Below are positions 13,804 through 27,536 of a stretch of 64,000 nucleotides of DNA, one piece after another. The stretch covers positions 2,684,204 to 2,748,203 of the forward strand of contig CM055745.1 of assembly GCA_029465975.1 (NCBI GenBank). The letters run 5' to 3'. Below the pieces are notes generated by a model, which worked only from the letters and a program-made list of their open reading frames with translations, was not told where the DNA came from and ran no database searches. The stretch's first letter is position 1. Every line of letters starts with the position of its first letter. Origin of the DNA: Dallia pectoralis. Taxonomy: Eukaryota > Chordata > Actinopteri > Esociformes > Umbridae. Both the position numbers and the translations under genes were made by a program.

Positions 13804-14320
13804 GAGAGAGACAGACAGCCTGTGATTGTAAAGAGCTTGTTAACTCCCAAAGTTTAACCCAGATGAACATCCCACAGTAAGACAAAGAGAGACACACTCG
13901 CACACACACAGCTCTTTTCCCATAATGCCCCCTGATCCTCTGTAACCAAACAATTAGCAAGCAACTAGCCTTCCTGGCCACCACCCTTCACCCTCCAGCC
14001 TGCCCCCGTCTTAGCACCCATCTTTCCTAAATGTGGGGGTGGTTGTCTAGCCTGGATTCTACAGAGCAGGACTAGTCAGGTCTTGGTTCTTTGGGGCCTG
14101 GCTGTCCTGCGCTCCCGGTGCTGCTGGGAAAGTTTGTCCTGGGTGACAGCTGTGCCGGGCCTCTCCCGATCCAAAGGCCCAACCCGGTGGGGGCTCTGAT
14201 GTACTTCATTTTTGGCGCTCGGGAGCTGCTTTTAATCTACCAGCGGGACATCGCAGCTGCTGTAAGCAAAAACTCCCAGTAACCCTTTCATCACTGCCTG
14301 CCCACACCCATGCCCTCCAC
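13581..14320. other. Unique sequence with a (GA)n tract at 13690-13817
   Basis: Interrupted GA-rich microsatellite of about 128 bases, then unique sequence to 14320. Serine/leucine translations of the GA tract are artefacts. No gene recognised. Confidence 0.55.
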
Positions 14321-14465
14321 GCTGATGCCCCCTCCACCCTGACGCCCCCTCCACCCTGACGCCCCCTCCACCCTGACGCCCCCTCCACCCTGACGCCCCC
14401 TCCACCCTGATGCCCCCTCCACCCTGATGCCCCCTCCACCCTGATGCCCCCTCCACCCTGATGCC
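14321..14465. repeat. C-rich minisatellite, 17-base unit
   Basis: About 8 copies of CACCCTGACGCCCCCTC, with CACCCTGATGCCCCCTC copies grouped at both ends. The C/T difference is at a CpG. The minus strand is G-rich. Confidence 0.93.
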
Positions 14466-14483
14466 CTCCTACCAGGTGTGGAG

Positions 14484-15012
14484 GTGTGGAGTGAAGATGG
14501 GCGAGATGGAGGTAGAGAGAGTGAGAGATGTGGAGTGAAGACGGGTGAGATGGAGGTAGAGAGAGTGAGAGGTGTGGAGTGAAGATGGGCGAGATGGAGG
14601 TAGAGAGAGTGAGAGATGTGGAGTGAAGACGGGCGAGATGGAGGTAGAGAGAGTGAGAGATGTGGAGTGAAGCTGGGTGAGATGGAGGTAGAGAGAGTGA
14701 GAGATGTGGAGTAAAGATGGGTGAGATGGAGGTAGAGAGAGTGAGAGGTGTGGAGTGAAGACGGGCAAGATGGAAGTAGAGTGAGAGATGTGGAGTAAAG
14801 ACGGGTGAGATGGAGGTAGAGAGAGTGAGAGATGTGGAGTAAAGATGGGTGAGATGGAGGTAGAGAGAGTGAGAGATGTGGAGTAAAGACGGGTGAGATG
14901 GAGGTAGAGAGAGTGAGAGGTGTGGAGTGAAGACGGGCGAGATGGAGGTTGAGAGAATGAGAGATGTGGAGTAAAAACAGGGTGAGATGGAGGTTGAGAG
15001 AGTGAGAGTTGG
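14484..15012. repeat. Minisatellite, 44-base unit
   Basis: About 12 copies of a 44-base purine-rich unit that includes GTGGAGTGAAGACGGGCGAG, ATGGAGGTAGAGAGAG and TGAGAGAT. One shortened copy near 14770 lacks part of GTAGAGAGAG. The plus strand is almost wholly purine. Confidence 0.93.
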
Positions 15013-15029
15013 CCCTTCATAAAATGGCG

Positions 15030-15263
15030 GAGTGTGTTGGCAGCAGACTGGCACAGAGTTATGGTTAAAAGTGTGTTGGCAGCAGACTGGCACAGAGTTA
15101 TGGTTAAAAGTGTGTTGGCAGCAGACTGGCACAGAGTTTAATTCAGCCTTTTATGACTCACACAGGTCTCTTCACAAACTGCCCAGCTGTCACTGGCAAA
15201 AAGTTTAATTCAGCCTTTTATGACTCATACACTCTTCACAGACTGCCCAGCTGTCACTCAAAA
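15030..15263. repeat. Two small tandem duplications next to a microsatellite
   Basis: Three copies of a 39-base unit containing GTGTGTTGGCAGCAGACTGG (15032, 15071, 15110). They are followed by two copies of a unit of about 62 bases containing TTTAATTCAGCCTTTTATGA and CTGCCCAGCTGTCACT. The second duplication abuts the (AC)n run at 15267. Confidence 0.85.
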
Positions 15264-15265
15264 AA

Positions 15266-17532
<2,267 letters not shown>

Positions 17533-17625
17533 CGCCCACTCACCCCGCCCACTCACCCCGCCCACTCACCCCGCCCACTCACCCCGCCCACTCACCCCGC
17601 CCACTCAGCCCGCCCACTCACCCCA
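17533..17625. repeat. C-rich minisatellite, 13-base unit
   Basis: Seven copies of GCCCACTCACCCC, nearly perfect (one copy has AGCCC in place of ACCCC). The minus strand is G-rich. Confidence 0.94.
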
Positions 17626-18008
17626 CAGGGGTCACATAGCGATCCACCCGTACAGCCAGCCGGTTCTCCGGTGCCTCTAACAGACTCTACAGCCCGCTGC
17701 CCACACGCCGACGAACAGCCGAAGATAAATTCACATTACGCTAATGAAGGGAATCCATCATCATGGTTCTGGCCCAAGTAAAGGGCTCATCAGAACTACC
17801 AGGAAGAAGCGAAACATTAGAAATCCCCCGCCATTCTACCCAGAAGTCAACGGTGCAGACGCCCCGGCCCGAATCTCCACCCCCCTTTCTAGAGCCTCCT
17901 GCTGCTGTAATTAGAGGTGTCCTTGACTGTGAGACAAACCGCTTTTCTCACTCGCGGACCCTTCCACCTGAACAGCTCTGCCACTATGACCGCCCACTGT
18001 GTGCGCAC
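17626..18008. other. Unique sequence
   Basis: No gene recognised. It contains the word CATTACGCTAATGAAGGG (about 17734-17751) in otherwise ordinary unique sequence. Confidence 0.4.
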
Positions 18009-18092
18009 ACAGGAAGCACGTGCACGGACGCACACAGGAAGCACGTGCACGGACGCGCACAGGAAGCACGTGCACAGACGCACACAGGAAGG
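18009..18092. repeat. Minisatellite, 25-base unit with CACGTG
   Basis: Just over three copies of a 25-base unit containing AGGAAGCACGTGCACGGACG. Each has the E-box palindrome CACGTG within GCACGTGC. It joins the next array without a spacer. Confidence 0.9.
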
Positions 18093-18784
18093 CCATATCT
18101 AAAGCCATAACGAACGACATATCCAAGGCCATATCGAACAACATATCTAAAGCCATATCTAAGGCCATATCTAACACCAGATCTAAGGCCATATCGAACA
18201 CCAGATCAAAGGCCATATCGAACACCATATCTAAGGCCATATCAAACCCCATATCTAAGGCCATATCGAACACCAGATCTAAGGCCATATCGAACACCAG
18301 ATCTAAGGCCATATCAAACCCCATATCTAAGGCCATATCAAACCCCATATCTAAGGCCATATCAAACCCCATATCTAAGGCCATATCGAACACCAGATCT
18401 AAGGCCATATCTAACACCATATCTAAGGCCATATCTAACACCAGATCTAAGGCCGTATCGAACACCTAACACCAGATCTAAGATCTAAGATCTAAGCCAT
18501 ATCTAACACCTAAGGCCATCTAAGGCCATATCTAAGGCCATAACACCAGATCTAAGGCCATATCGAACACCAGATCTAAGGCCATATCGAACACCAGATC
18601 TAAGGCCATATCTAACACCAGATCTAAGGCCATATCGAACACCAGATCTAAGGCCATATCGAACACCAGATCTAAGGCCATATCGAACACCAGATCTAAG
18701 GCCATATCGAACACCAGATCTAAGGCCATATCGAACACCAGATCTAAGGCCATATCGAACACCAGATCTAAGGCCATATCTAAT
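18093..18784. repeat. Minisatellite, 24-base unit (ATCTAAGGCCATATCGAACA)
   Basis: About 28 copies of a 24-base unit, ATCTAAGGCCATATCGAACA followed by CCAG or CCAT. The order is broken between about 18465 and 18545, where partial units are shuffled. The right half (18545-18784) is far more homogeneous than the left. Minus-strand open frames (LDMALD-type) are repeat translations. Confidence 0.95.
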
Positions 18785-19009
18785 GCGGTATTCTTAGCAT
18801 TCTCCAGGTGACTGAACAACAACTTCACAACCACACCCAAGCTATCTCTTTGTTTTACCCCGGTGTCATGGTCCTTTGACCAATAACAAAACACGCTCTG
18901 TCTCCAAAACAATGTTATTTGCATCTGAACAAGAGCGCCACCATTTGTTATGTCACTAATCTGGGTGGAGGAGACATTCACTCTGCTGTCACGATTTATG
19001 GCTGCCTGC
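18785..19009. other. Unique sequence between two arrays
   Basis: About 225 bases of unique sequence with no recognisable gene or site. Confidence 0.4.
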
Positions 19010-19945
19010 ATTTGTTTGTGTCTGTATTAGTGTAGCTTTCTGTTTGTGTCTGTATTAGTGTAGCTTTCTGTTTGTGCCTGTATTAGTGGAGCTTTCTGTT
19101 TGTGTCTGTATTAGTGGAGCTTTCTGTTTGTGTCTGTATTAGTGGAGCTTTCTGTTTGTGTCTGAATTAGTGGAGCTTTCTGTTTGTGTCTCTATTAGTG
19201 TAGCTTTTTGTTTGTGTCTGAATTAGTGGAGCTTTCTGTTTGTGTCTGTATTAGTGGAGCTTTCTGTTTGTGTCTGAATTAGTGGAGCTTTCTGTTTGTG
19301 TCTGTATTAGTGTAGCTTTCTGTTTGTGTCTGTATTAGTGGAGCTTTCTGTTTGTGTCTGTATTAGTGGAGCTTTCTGCTTTCTGTTTGTGTCTGTATTA
19401 GTGGCTTTTTGTTTGTGTCTGAATTAGCTTTCTGTTTGTGTCTTATTTCTGTTTGTGTCTGTATTAGTGGAGCTTTCTGTTTGTGTCTGAATTAGTGGAG
19501 CTTTCTGTTTGTGTCTCTATTAGTGTAGCTTTTGTTTGTGTCTGTATTAGTGTTTCTGCTTTCTGTTTGTGTCTGTATTAGTTGAGCTTTCTGTTTGTGT
19601 CTGTATTATTAGTGTAGCTTTTTGTTTGTGTCTGTTTGTGTCTGAATTAGTGTAGCTTTCTGTTTGTGTCTGTATTAGTGGAGCTTTCTGTTTGTGTCTG
19701 TATTAGTGTAGCTTTCTGTTTGTGTCTGAATTAGTGTAGCTTTCTCTTTGTGTCTGTATTAGTGGAGCTTTCTGTTTGTGTCTGTATTAGTGTAGCTTTC
19801 TGTTTGTGTCTGTATTAGTGTAGCTTTCTGTTTGTGTCTGTATTAGTGTAGCTTTCTGTTTGTGTGTATTAGTGTAGCTTTCTGTTTGTGTCTGTAGCTT
19901 TCTGTTTGTGTGTGTAGCTTTCTGTTTTTGTCTGTATTAAGGCAT
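19010..19945. repeat. Minisatellite, 28-base unit
   Basis: About 32 copies of a 28-base unit made of TGTTTGTGTCTGTATTAGTG and TAGCTTTC or GAGCTTTC. Variants include GAATTAG, TTTTTG and several truncated copies (near 19375-19460, 19550 and 19610). It fades into simple TCTGT repeats at the right end. Confidence 0.94.
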
Positions 19946-20450
19946 GTTTCTGACTGTGTCTGTCGTTTTGTCTGTATCGTTCTGTCTGAGCATGTGAGTG
20001 TGTCTCTGAGCCTGTTTCCGTCTTGATTCTGTCTGTGTCTGTGCTAGCCTCGGCCCTGCTCAGAGCGTGTTCTACCCCGGCGCTGGGACTCCTGTGTGGC
20101 CCTGGACTGGGACCACCGTGGCCCCTGGCTCCCATTGGCCATGCGGTAACGAGCAGCACACACACAGGCCGAATCGATCCGGGGGATCAGGGCAGAGGCG
20201 GGTGGCCCGGGGCTCTGCATCACGTTAGCTGAACACATAGGACCAAGGCCTGGGGGGGCGGGCTTCAGTCTGGCTCTCATTTGCATACAAGCCCCAACCC
20301 TGCAACAAACCCCCACACCCCAGAGTCAAGGCCCACACAGCAACACACATGCTAAAGAGCCGCCGTATCACTCACACACACACAGCTGTGCCAATATTAG
20401 GCAATTTATACCTCTCAACCTCTGTATATACAGGTCTGTATCTCTACAAC
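19946..20450. other. Unique sequence
   Basis: No gene recognised. Open frames on both strands at 20020-20320 show no known domain. The region is GC-rich at 20040-20230. Confidence 0.45.
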
Positions 20451-22314
20451 CAGCAGAGAGACACTCGATACAGAGATACTGCCCATATAGATATACTGTA
20501 TCTACAGATACTGCCCCGTAGAGACACTACATACTGCCCCGTATCTACAGATAGACACTACACAAAGATACTGCCCCGTATCTACAGAGAGACACTACAC
20601 ATAGAGATACTGATCTACAGAGAGACGCTACATATAGTGATACTGCCCCGTATCTACAGAGAGACACTACATATAGAGATACTGCCCCGTATCTACAGAG
20701 AGACACTACATATAGAGATACTGCCCCGTATCTACAGAGAGACACTACATATAGAGATACTGCCCCGTATCTACAGAGAGACACTACATATAGAGATACT
20801 GCCCCGTATCTACAGAGAGACACTACATATAGAGATACTGCCCCGTATCTACAGAGAGACACTACATATAGAGATACTGCCCCGTATCTACAGAGAGACA
20901 CTACATATAGAGATACTGCCCCGTATCTACAGAGAGTCACTACATATAGAGATACTCACTACATATAGAGATACTGCCCCGTATCTACAGAGAGACTACA
21001 TATAGAGATACTGCCCCGTATCTACAGAGAGACACTACATATAGAGATACTGCCCCGTATCTACAGAGAGACACTACATATAGAGATACTATCTACCCTA
21101 CATATAGAGATATATCTACAGAGAGTCACTACATATAGAGATACTGCCCCGTATCTACAGAGAGACACTACATATAGAGATACTGCCCCGTATCTACAGA
21201 GACACTACATATAGAGATACTGCCCCGTATCTACAGAGAGACACTACACATAGAGATACTGCCCCGTATCTACAGAGAGACACTACATATAGAGATACTG
21301 CCCCGTATCTACAGAGAGACACTACATATAGAGATACTGCCCCGTATCTACAGAGAGACACTACATATAGAGATACTGCCCCGTATCTGCACTACATATA
21401 GAGATACTGCCCCGTATCTACAGAGAGACACTACATATAGAGATACTGCCCCGTATCTACAGAGAGACACTACATATAGAGATACTGCCCCGTCTACAGA
21501 GAGACACTACAGATAGAGATACTAGAGATACTGCCCCGTATCTACAGAGAGACACTACATATAGAGATACTGCCCCGTATCTACAGAGAGACACTACATA
21601 TAGAGATCTGCCCCGATCTACAGACACTACATATAGAGATACTGCCCCGTATCTACAGAGAGACACTACATATAGATAGATACTGCCCCGTATCTACAGA
21701 GAGACACTACATATAGAGATACTGCCCCGTATCTACAGAGAGACACTACATATAGAGATACTGCCCCGTATCTACAGAGAGACACTACATATAGAGATAC
21801 TGCCCCGTATCTACAGAGAGACACTACATATAGAGATACTGCCCCGTATCTACAGAGAGACACTACATATAGAGATACTGCCCCGTATCTACAGAGAGAC
21901 ACTACATATAGAGATACTGCCCTGCCCCGTATCTACAGAGAGACACTACATATAGAGATACTGCCCCGTATCTACAGAGAGACACTACATATAGAGATAC
22001 TGCCCCGTATCTACAGAGAGACACTACATATAGAGATACTGCCCCGTATCTACAGAGAGACACTACATATAGAGATACTGCCCCGTATCTACAGAGAGAC
22101 ACTACATATAGAGATACTGCCCCGTATCTACAGAGAGACACTACATATAGAGATACTGCCCCGTATCTACAGAGAGACACTACATATAGAGATACTGCCC
22201 CGTATCTACAGAGAGACACTACATATAGAGATACTGCCCCGTATCTACAGAGAGTCACTACATATAGAGATACTGCCCCGTATCTACAGAGAGACACTAC
22301 ACATCGAGATACTG
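20451..22314. repeat. Minisatellite, 39-base unit, 1.9 kb
   Basis: About 47 copies of a 39-base unit made of TATCTACAGAGAGACACTAC and ATATAGAGATACTGCCCCG. The left end (20455-20640) is degenerate. Several copies near 20950, 21090, 21385, 21490 and 21610 carry internal deletions, while 21680-22240 is almost perfect. The period is 13 codons, so frames stay open on both strands. Confidence 0.96.
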
Positions 22315-22384
22315 ATTCTGAAAAATGATTGTATGTCTGCATAGTTATTGCAGTGTAGGATACAATGTTGTTCTGGCTTGACCT

Positions 22385-23070
22385 CTCCATCTGTCTGGAC
22401 AGAGGGAACACAATCTGTCCTCTATTGTATCCACATCTGTCTGTAAAGAGGGAACACAACCTGTCCTCTATATAGTAGCCACATCTGTCTGGACAGAGGG
22501 AACACAACCTGTCCTCTATATAGTAGCCACATCTGTCTGGACAGAGGGAGTACAACCTGTCCTCTATATAGTAGCCACATCTGTCTGGACAGAGGGAGTA
22601 CAACCTGTCCTCTATATAGTATCCACATCTGTCTGGACAGAGGGAGTACAACCTGTCCTCTATATAGTATCCACATCTGTCTGGACAGAGGGAGTACAAC
22701 CTGTCCTCTATATAGTAGCCTCATCTGTCCTCTATATAGTAGCCACATCTGTCTGGACAGAGGGAGTACAACCTGTCCTCTATATAGTAGCCACATCTGT
22801 CTGGACAGAGGGAGTACAACCTGTCCTCTATATAGTAGCCACATCTGTCCTCTATATAGTAGCCACATCTGTCTGGACAGAGGGAACACAACCTGTCCTC
22901 TATATAGTATCCACATCTGTCTGGACAGAGGGAACACAACCTGTCCTCTATATAGTATCCACATCTGTCTGGACAGAGGGAACACAACCTGTCCTCTATA
23001 TAGTAGCCACATCTGTCTGGACAGAGGGAACACAACCTGTCCTCAATATAGTATCCACATCTGTCTGTGA
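22385..23070. repeat. Minisatellite, 48-base unit
   Basis: About 14 copies of a 48-base unit including CACATCTGTCTGGACAGAGG, GAGTACAACCTGTCC and the palindromic CTATATAG. Subtypes are GAGTACA/GAACACA and GTAGCC/GTATCC. Two shortened copies occur near 22720-22745 and 22845-22860. It is separated from the 39-base array by 70 bases of unique DNA. Confidence 0.95.
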
Positions 23071-23588
23071 TGACCAGTTTCTATGGTCAGGTTGTGTTCA
23101 TTGAGTCCGTACATAGTCAAGTGTTCTGTCGGTCACTGTGGTCAGGTAGTCTGCCAGTGTGTACGGTTTTTTTTCAATGGGTAAAATTATGTTCTGTTTT
23201 GCAATATTTTGGTTGGGCCAGATTTTTTATGTGCTGTCCTGAGCTGCCGATCTTTGCGTCGGTATTGATGTGTAAAGTTAGTTTCTCTTTCTTTCTCTCT
23301 CCTTCTCTCTCTCACTCATGCAGGTATGTTTGCAGGTCTTGGGGGTCTCTCTCCCTCTCATGCAGGTTTCAGATTAATTACTGCCGGAGTGCTCTTAACA
23401 TCTGGTCGAGTGTCAGGCCTATTGGGGGAACGTGCGCTGCCTCCTCTCAGAGGGGCCAAGGTGTGGGATAAAATAAGAACCAAGGAAGGCGCCTGGAACA
23501 GCATGTGTCTGTCACCAGACACGGGTTCCCTCTGGAGCAACGTGGCCGTGAGAGAAGGGCAGGTATGCTTCTATGTGGGAATACAGCC
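23071..23588. other. Unique sequence, possible conserved island
   Basis: A CT-rich patch lies at about 23280-23320. The part at 23370-23575 is unique and includes GATTAATTACTGCCGG. It has an open plus-strand frame of about 100 codons ending before a GT, but no family is recognisable and I do not call it an exon. Confidence 0.35.
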
Positions 23589-23996
23589 CATGTATGTCAC
23601 GGTTAAGAAATATGTATGTCACGGGTAGGAAACATGTATGTCACAGATAGGAACCATGTATGTCACAGATAGGAAACATGTACGTCACAGATAGGAAACA
23701 TGTATGTCACGGTTAAGAATTATGTATGTCACGGATAGGAAACATGTATGTCACGGTTAAGAAATATGTATGTCACAGATAGGAAACATGTATGTCACGG
23801 TTAAGAAACATGTATGTTACAGATAGGAAACATGTATGTCACAGTTAAGAAACATGTATGTCACGGTTAAGAAACATGTATGTCACAGATAGGACACATG
23901 TATGTCACGGATAGGAAACATGCATGTCACAGATAAGAAACATGTATGTCACGGTTAAGAAACATGTATGTCACAGATAGGAAACATGTATGTCAA
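23589..23996. repeat. Minisatellite, 22-base unit in two types
   Basis: About 18 copies of a 22-base unit ending AAACATGTATGTCAC. Two types, GGTTAAG and AGATAGG, are interspersed before the shared part. ACATGT is palindromic in each copy. Confidence 0.94.
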
Positions 23997-24941
23997 TACT
24001 TTCAATGTGATAGTGTCGGCACACGTGTCTCCTTTCTCACACAAACAAGCGTATCGCCTGGTCGTTTAACACTTACAGAACAACAACCCATGCAGGAGAT
24101 AGAAAGATCGCCAGTTCGCCCACGTCGGTGACTTCTACGCGCGTACGGTGTCACCCCGTATCGCCGGCGTGTGGGGGTGTGGTCTGTGGGGGTGTGGTCT
24201 GCGGGGGTGTGGTCTGCAGGGGTGGGAGGGGCACGGGGCAGCAAAGACTTGCGGGTGCACAGGTCGAGAGGAGCTCGAGTCGGGGCGTAGGCTGCCGGCT
24301 TTATGTTTTCTGTAATTAAAACAGCATTAGGCTATTTATTTCCTCTCCCCGTGCGGAGCTGATTGGGCATGAGGGACCGCGGGACTCGCAAAGCAGAGAG
24401 GAAGCACAATTACCCGCCATCAGCAGACAACATTAACTCGCTAATAGGAACACGGCAATAAAAGCACATTATTATGGGGAGGATTATTGCAGCGTGTGAG
24501 CTAACATTTATAATACTTAGTCTGGAGACGAGTGTGGGAGGCCGAGACGAAAGGGGAAAGGGTCGACGGAGGAGGAGGTGGGAAGGACGCCGGGCCTGTA
24601 GGAGAAGAGGAGGAAGGGGAGAGAACTGGAACGGGAGAGAACCGGCAGTCAGTCCCAGAGAGAGAGAGGTCTTTCTCATTAGCCTCGTTTAGCTTTGTCT
24701 CCGGACTGCCATTAAGCTCAGCTCAAATGTGTTGCAGTGGGCAGAACCGGTACCATCCCAGTCGTCTAGCCCAGAGAAACCAGTTATTTTTCCCAGTCAA
24801 GCCCAGTGAGCTCTGTGAAATGTTTCATGACTTATTTCAGGTAAACACGAATAAATGTTCACATGTTCACATATCGGGTCAACACAATTACAAAATGCAG
24901 ATCGGAGAGAGGCGAGGAGAAACGGAGCAAAAAGGCTTAAG
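23997..24941. other. Unique sequence, candidate conserved noncoding element
   Basis: A short G-rich repeat, GGGGGTGTGGTCTG, occurs at about 24171-24222. The AT-rich island at 24300-24500 contains TGTAATTAAAACAGC, AACATTAACTCGCTAATAGG and CAATAAAAGCACATTATTA. It looks like a conserved noncoding element, on appearance only. No gene recognised. Confidence 0.35.
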
Positions 24942-24977
24942 GAGATAGAGAGAGAGAGAGAGAGAGAGAGTGGGAAG

Positions 24978-25008
<31 letters not shown>

Positions 25009-25038
25009 TGACAGAGAGAGACAGAGAGAGACATAAAA

Positions 25039-25074
<36 letters not shown>

Positions 25075-25104
25075 TGAAAGATAGAGAGAGAGAGACAGAG
25101 AGAT
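24942..25104. repeat. (GA)n-rich microsatellite
   Basis: Interrupted GAGAGA tract of about 160 bases with scattered GACA and GAAA. Glutamate/arginine translations are artefacts. Confidence 0.93.
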
Positions 25105-25225
25105 CTTAATTATCTGTAGTTTTTTAATAGTGTTGCATTTATTTTATTCCATTTTCCAATGCATTGGCAATGTAAATGTATGTTCCCCATGCGAATAAAG
25201 ACCATTGAATTGAGAGAGAGAGAAT
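25105..25225 (+). mobile_element. 3-prime end of a non-LTR retrotransposon-like repeat
   Basis: The stretch with GGCAATGTAAATGTATGTTC, CCCATGCGAATAAAG and a TTGAATTGAGAGAG tail resembles the 3-prime terminus of an interspersed repeat I recall as abundant in fish genomes. In that repeat AATAAA (here 25194-25199) precedes a TTGAATTGA-type tail that runs into a GA microsatellite. No coding part of the element is present. The family assignment is from memory. Confidence 0.55.
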
Positions 25226-25689
25226 GGTGGCGAGGGGAGGTGGAGAGAGACAGGGAGTGCTTCATCCCCTTCTTCTGTATTCGGCCCACGTCCAGGGGGA
25301 TAAATTATTCACGCCCGTGGAGACACCCTCCTCCTGGTGTAATGAGATGGACACGCATTGATACCAAATACCGCTGTTGGGAAACTATCGATCCGAAAGC
25401 TATTTGTCCAAAGTTTAGTGTGGAAGTGAAGGCTGTCAGTGTGTTTTACTGTGACTGACGGACACACCACACACTCTCTCTCCTCCCCTCAGTCACTTCC
25501 TGTTTTTTCACCGAGTCAAATACCCTCAGACTCCTAAAGAAAATTGGTATATATTAGTTTAATTGGGTTGAAATGGACAGTAAGAAATAGGGAACAAATA
25601 CATGTGTTGAACATGCTGAAACACTTTTTATGTCCACGCATCATATCTCAAGTTAAGGATTATAAGAATTAGATAGAGAGAGCCAGACG
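25226..25689. other. Unique sequence
   Basis: No gene recognised. The sequence is unique and AT-rich toward the right. Confidence 0.4.
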
Positions 25690-25722
25690 AGTGATATCAG
25701 ATATAAACAGTCTGTTTGTGCC
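25690..25722. repeat. Isolated copy of the 33-base minisatellite unit
   Basis: GTGATATCAGATATAAACAG followed by TCTGTTTGTGCCCA matches one unit of the array that begins at 26131. It lies on the other side of the MITE, which indicates that the element landed inside this array or at its edge. Confidence 0.8.
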
Positions 25723-26130
25723 CAGTGCCGATTCAAAATCGATTCATAGAATTCCAGAAATCGATTCATATTTTTTTTATATATATATTTTTTTTAATGC
25801 CGTGTTACTATTGTCCTGAAATGAGTTTAGCTCCGCATTCCCATAGAAAGCTGGCCGAAGCTTGGCACTTTGCACTTTTTAGTTGCAAAGGTTTTAATTT
25901 TGCATGAAGACATAAAGTAATATCAAAATACATTTAATTTGTTGTGTTTCTTTTCTTTAAAATTGTATGTCTACTACAATCAATCACTTAGGAAAAAGTA
26001 AACTACATACATAAATACATTTACATACTGTGAATCGTTTTTTGAAGCGAAAATCGTTTTTGAATCGAATCGTGAGCCTAAAAATCGATATCGAATTGAA
26101 TCGTGAAATTTTCTGAATCGTGCACCCCTA
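25723..26130. mobile_element. hAT-like nonautonomous element (MITE)
   Basis: AT-rich element of about 408 bases. The right end reads GAATCGTGCACCCCTA, the reverse complement of TAGGGGTGCACGATTC, which is the ending style of many fish hAT elements. The left end, CAGTGCCGATTC, is a degraded match to it. Both ends carry several subterminal AATCGATTC/GAATCG words. The interior has a T/AT run near 25770-25800 and no transposase frame. No eight-base target duplication is evident, so the left boundary is uncertain. Confidence 0.6.
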
Positions 26131-27536
26131 ATAAATAGTCTGTCCAGCCCAGTGATATCAGATATAAACAGTCTGTAATGCCCAGTGATATCAGATATAA
26201 ACAGTCTGTCCAGCCCAGTGATATCAGATATATACAGTCTGTCCAGCCCAGTGATATCAGATATAAACAGTCTGTAATGCCCAGTGATATCAGATATAAA
26301 CAGTCTGTCCAGCCCAGTGATATCAGATATATACAGTCTGTCCAGCCCAGTGATATCAGATATATACAGTCTTTCCAGCCCAGTGATATCAGATATAAAC
26401 AGTCTGTCCAGCCCAGTGATATCAGATATATACAGTCTGTCCAGCCCAGTGATATCAGATATAAACAGTCTGTCCAGCCCAGTGATATCAGATATAAACA
26501 GTCACAGTCTGTCCAGCCCAGTGATATCAGATATATACAGTCTGTCCAGCCCAGTGATATCAGATATAAACAGTCTGTTCAGCCCAGTGATATCAGATAT
26601 ATACAGTCTGTCCAGCCCAGTGATATCAGATATATACAGTCTGTCCAGCCCAGTGATATCAGATATAAACAGTCTGTCCAGCCCAGTGATATCAGATATA
26701 AACAGTCTGTTCAGCCCAGTGATATCAGATATAAACAGTCTGTAAGCCCAGTGATATCAGATATAAACAGTCTGTCCAGCCCAGTGATATCAGATATAAA
26801 CAGTCTGTCCAGCCCAGTGATATCAGATATATACAGTCTTTCAGCCCAGTGATATCAGATATAAACAGTCTGTCCAGCCCAGCCCAGTGATATCAGATAT
26901 ATACAGTCTGTCCAGCCCAGTGATATCAGATATATACAGTCTGTCCAGCCCAGTGATATCAGATATAAACAGTCTGTCCAGCCCAGTGATATCAGATATA
27001 AACAGTCAGATATATACAGTCTGTCCAGCCCAGTGATATCAGATATAAACAGTCAGATATATACAGTCTGTCCAGCCCAGTGATATCAGACTTATACAGT
27101 CTGTCCAGCCCAGTGATATCAGATATAAACAGTCTGTCCAGCCCAGTGATATCAGATATAAACAGTCAGATATATACAGTCTGTCCAGCCCAGTGATATC
27201 AGACTTATACAGTCTGTCCAGCCCAGTGATATCAGATATAAACAGTCTGTCCAGCCCAGTGATATCAGATATAAACAGTCTGTTCAGCCCAGTGATATCA
27301 GATATAAACAGTCTGTCCAGCCCAGTGATATCAGATATATACAGTCTGTCCAGCCCAGTGATATCAGATATAAACAGTCTGTCCAGCCCAGCAATATCAG
27401 ATATATACAGTCTGTCCAGCCCAGTGATATCAGATATAAACAGTCTGTCCAGCCCAGTGATATCAGATATATACAGTCTGTCCAGCCCAGTGATATCAGA
27501 TATATACAGTCTGTCCAGCCCTGTGATATCAGCCAA
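26131..27536. repeat. Minisatellite, 33-base unit, 1.4 kb
   Basis: About 42 copies of a 33-base unit, CAGTCTGTCCAGCCCAGTGA plus TATCAGATATAAA or TATCAGATATATA. Each copy has the palindrome TGATATCA. Two early copies have GTAATGCCC in place of GTCCAGCCC. Several short composite units, with CAGTCAGATATATACAGTC, lie between 27000 and 27180. The period is 11 codons and frames stay open on both strands. Confidence 0.96.

Noticed and set aside
23326..23628. A possible coding exon (open 100 codons ending near CAGGTATGC)
   Set aside because: No family is recognisable, the frame is partly over CT-rich DNA, and no partner exon was found. Left as unique sequence.
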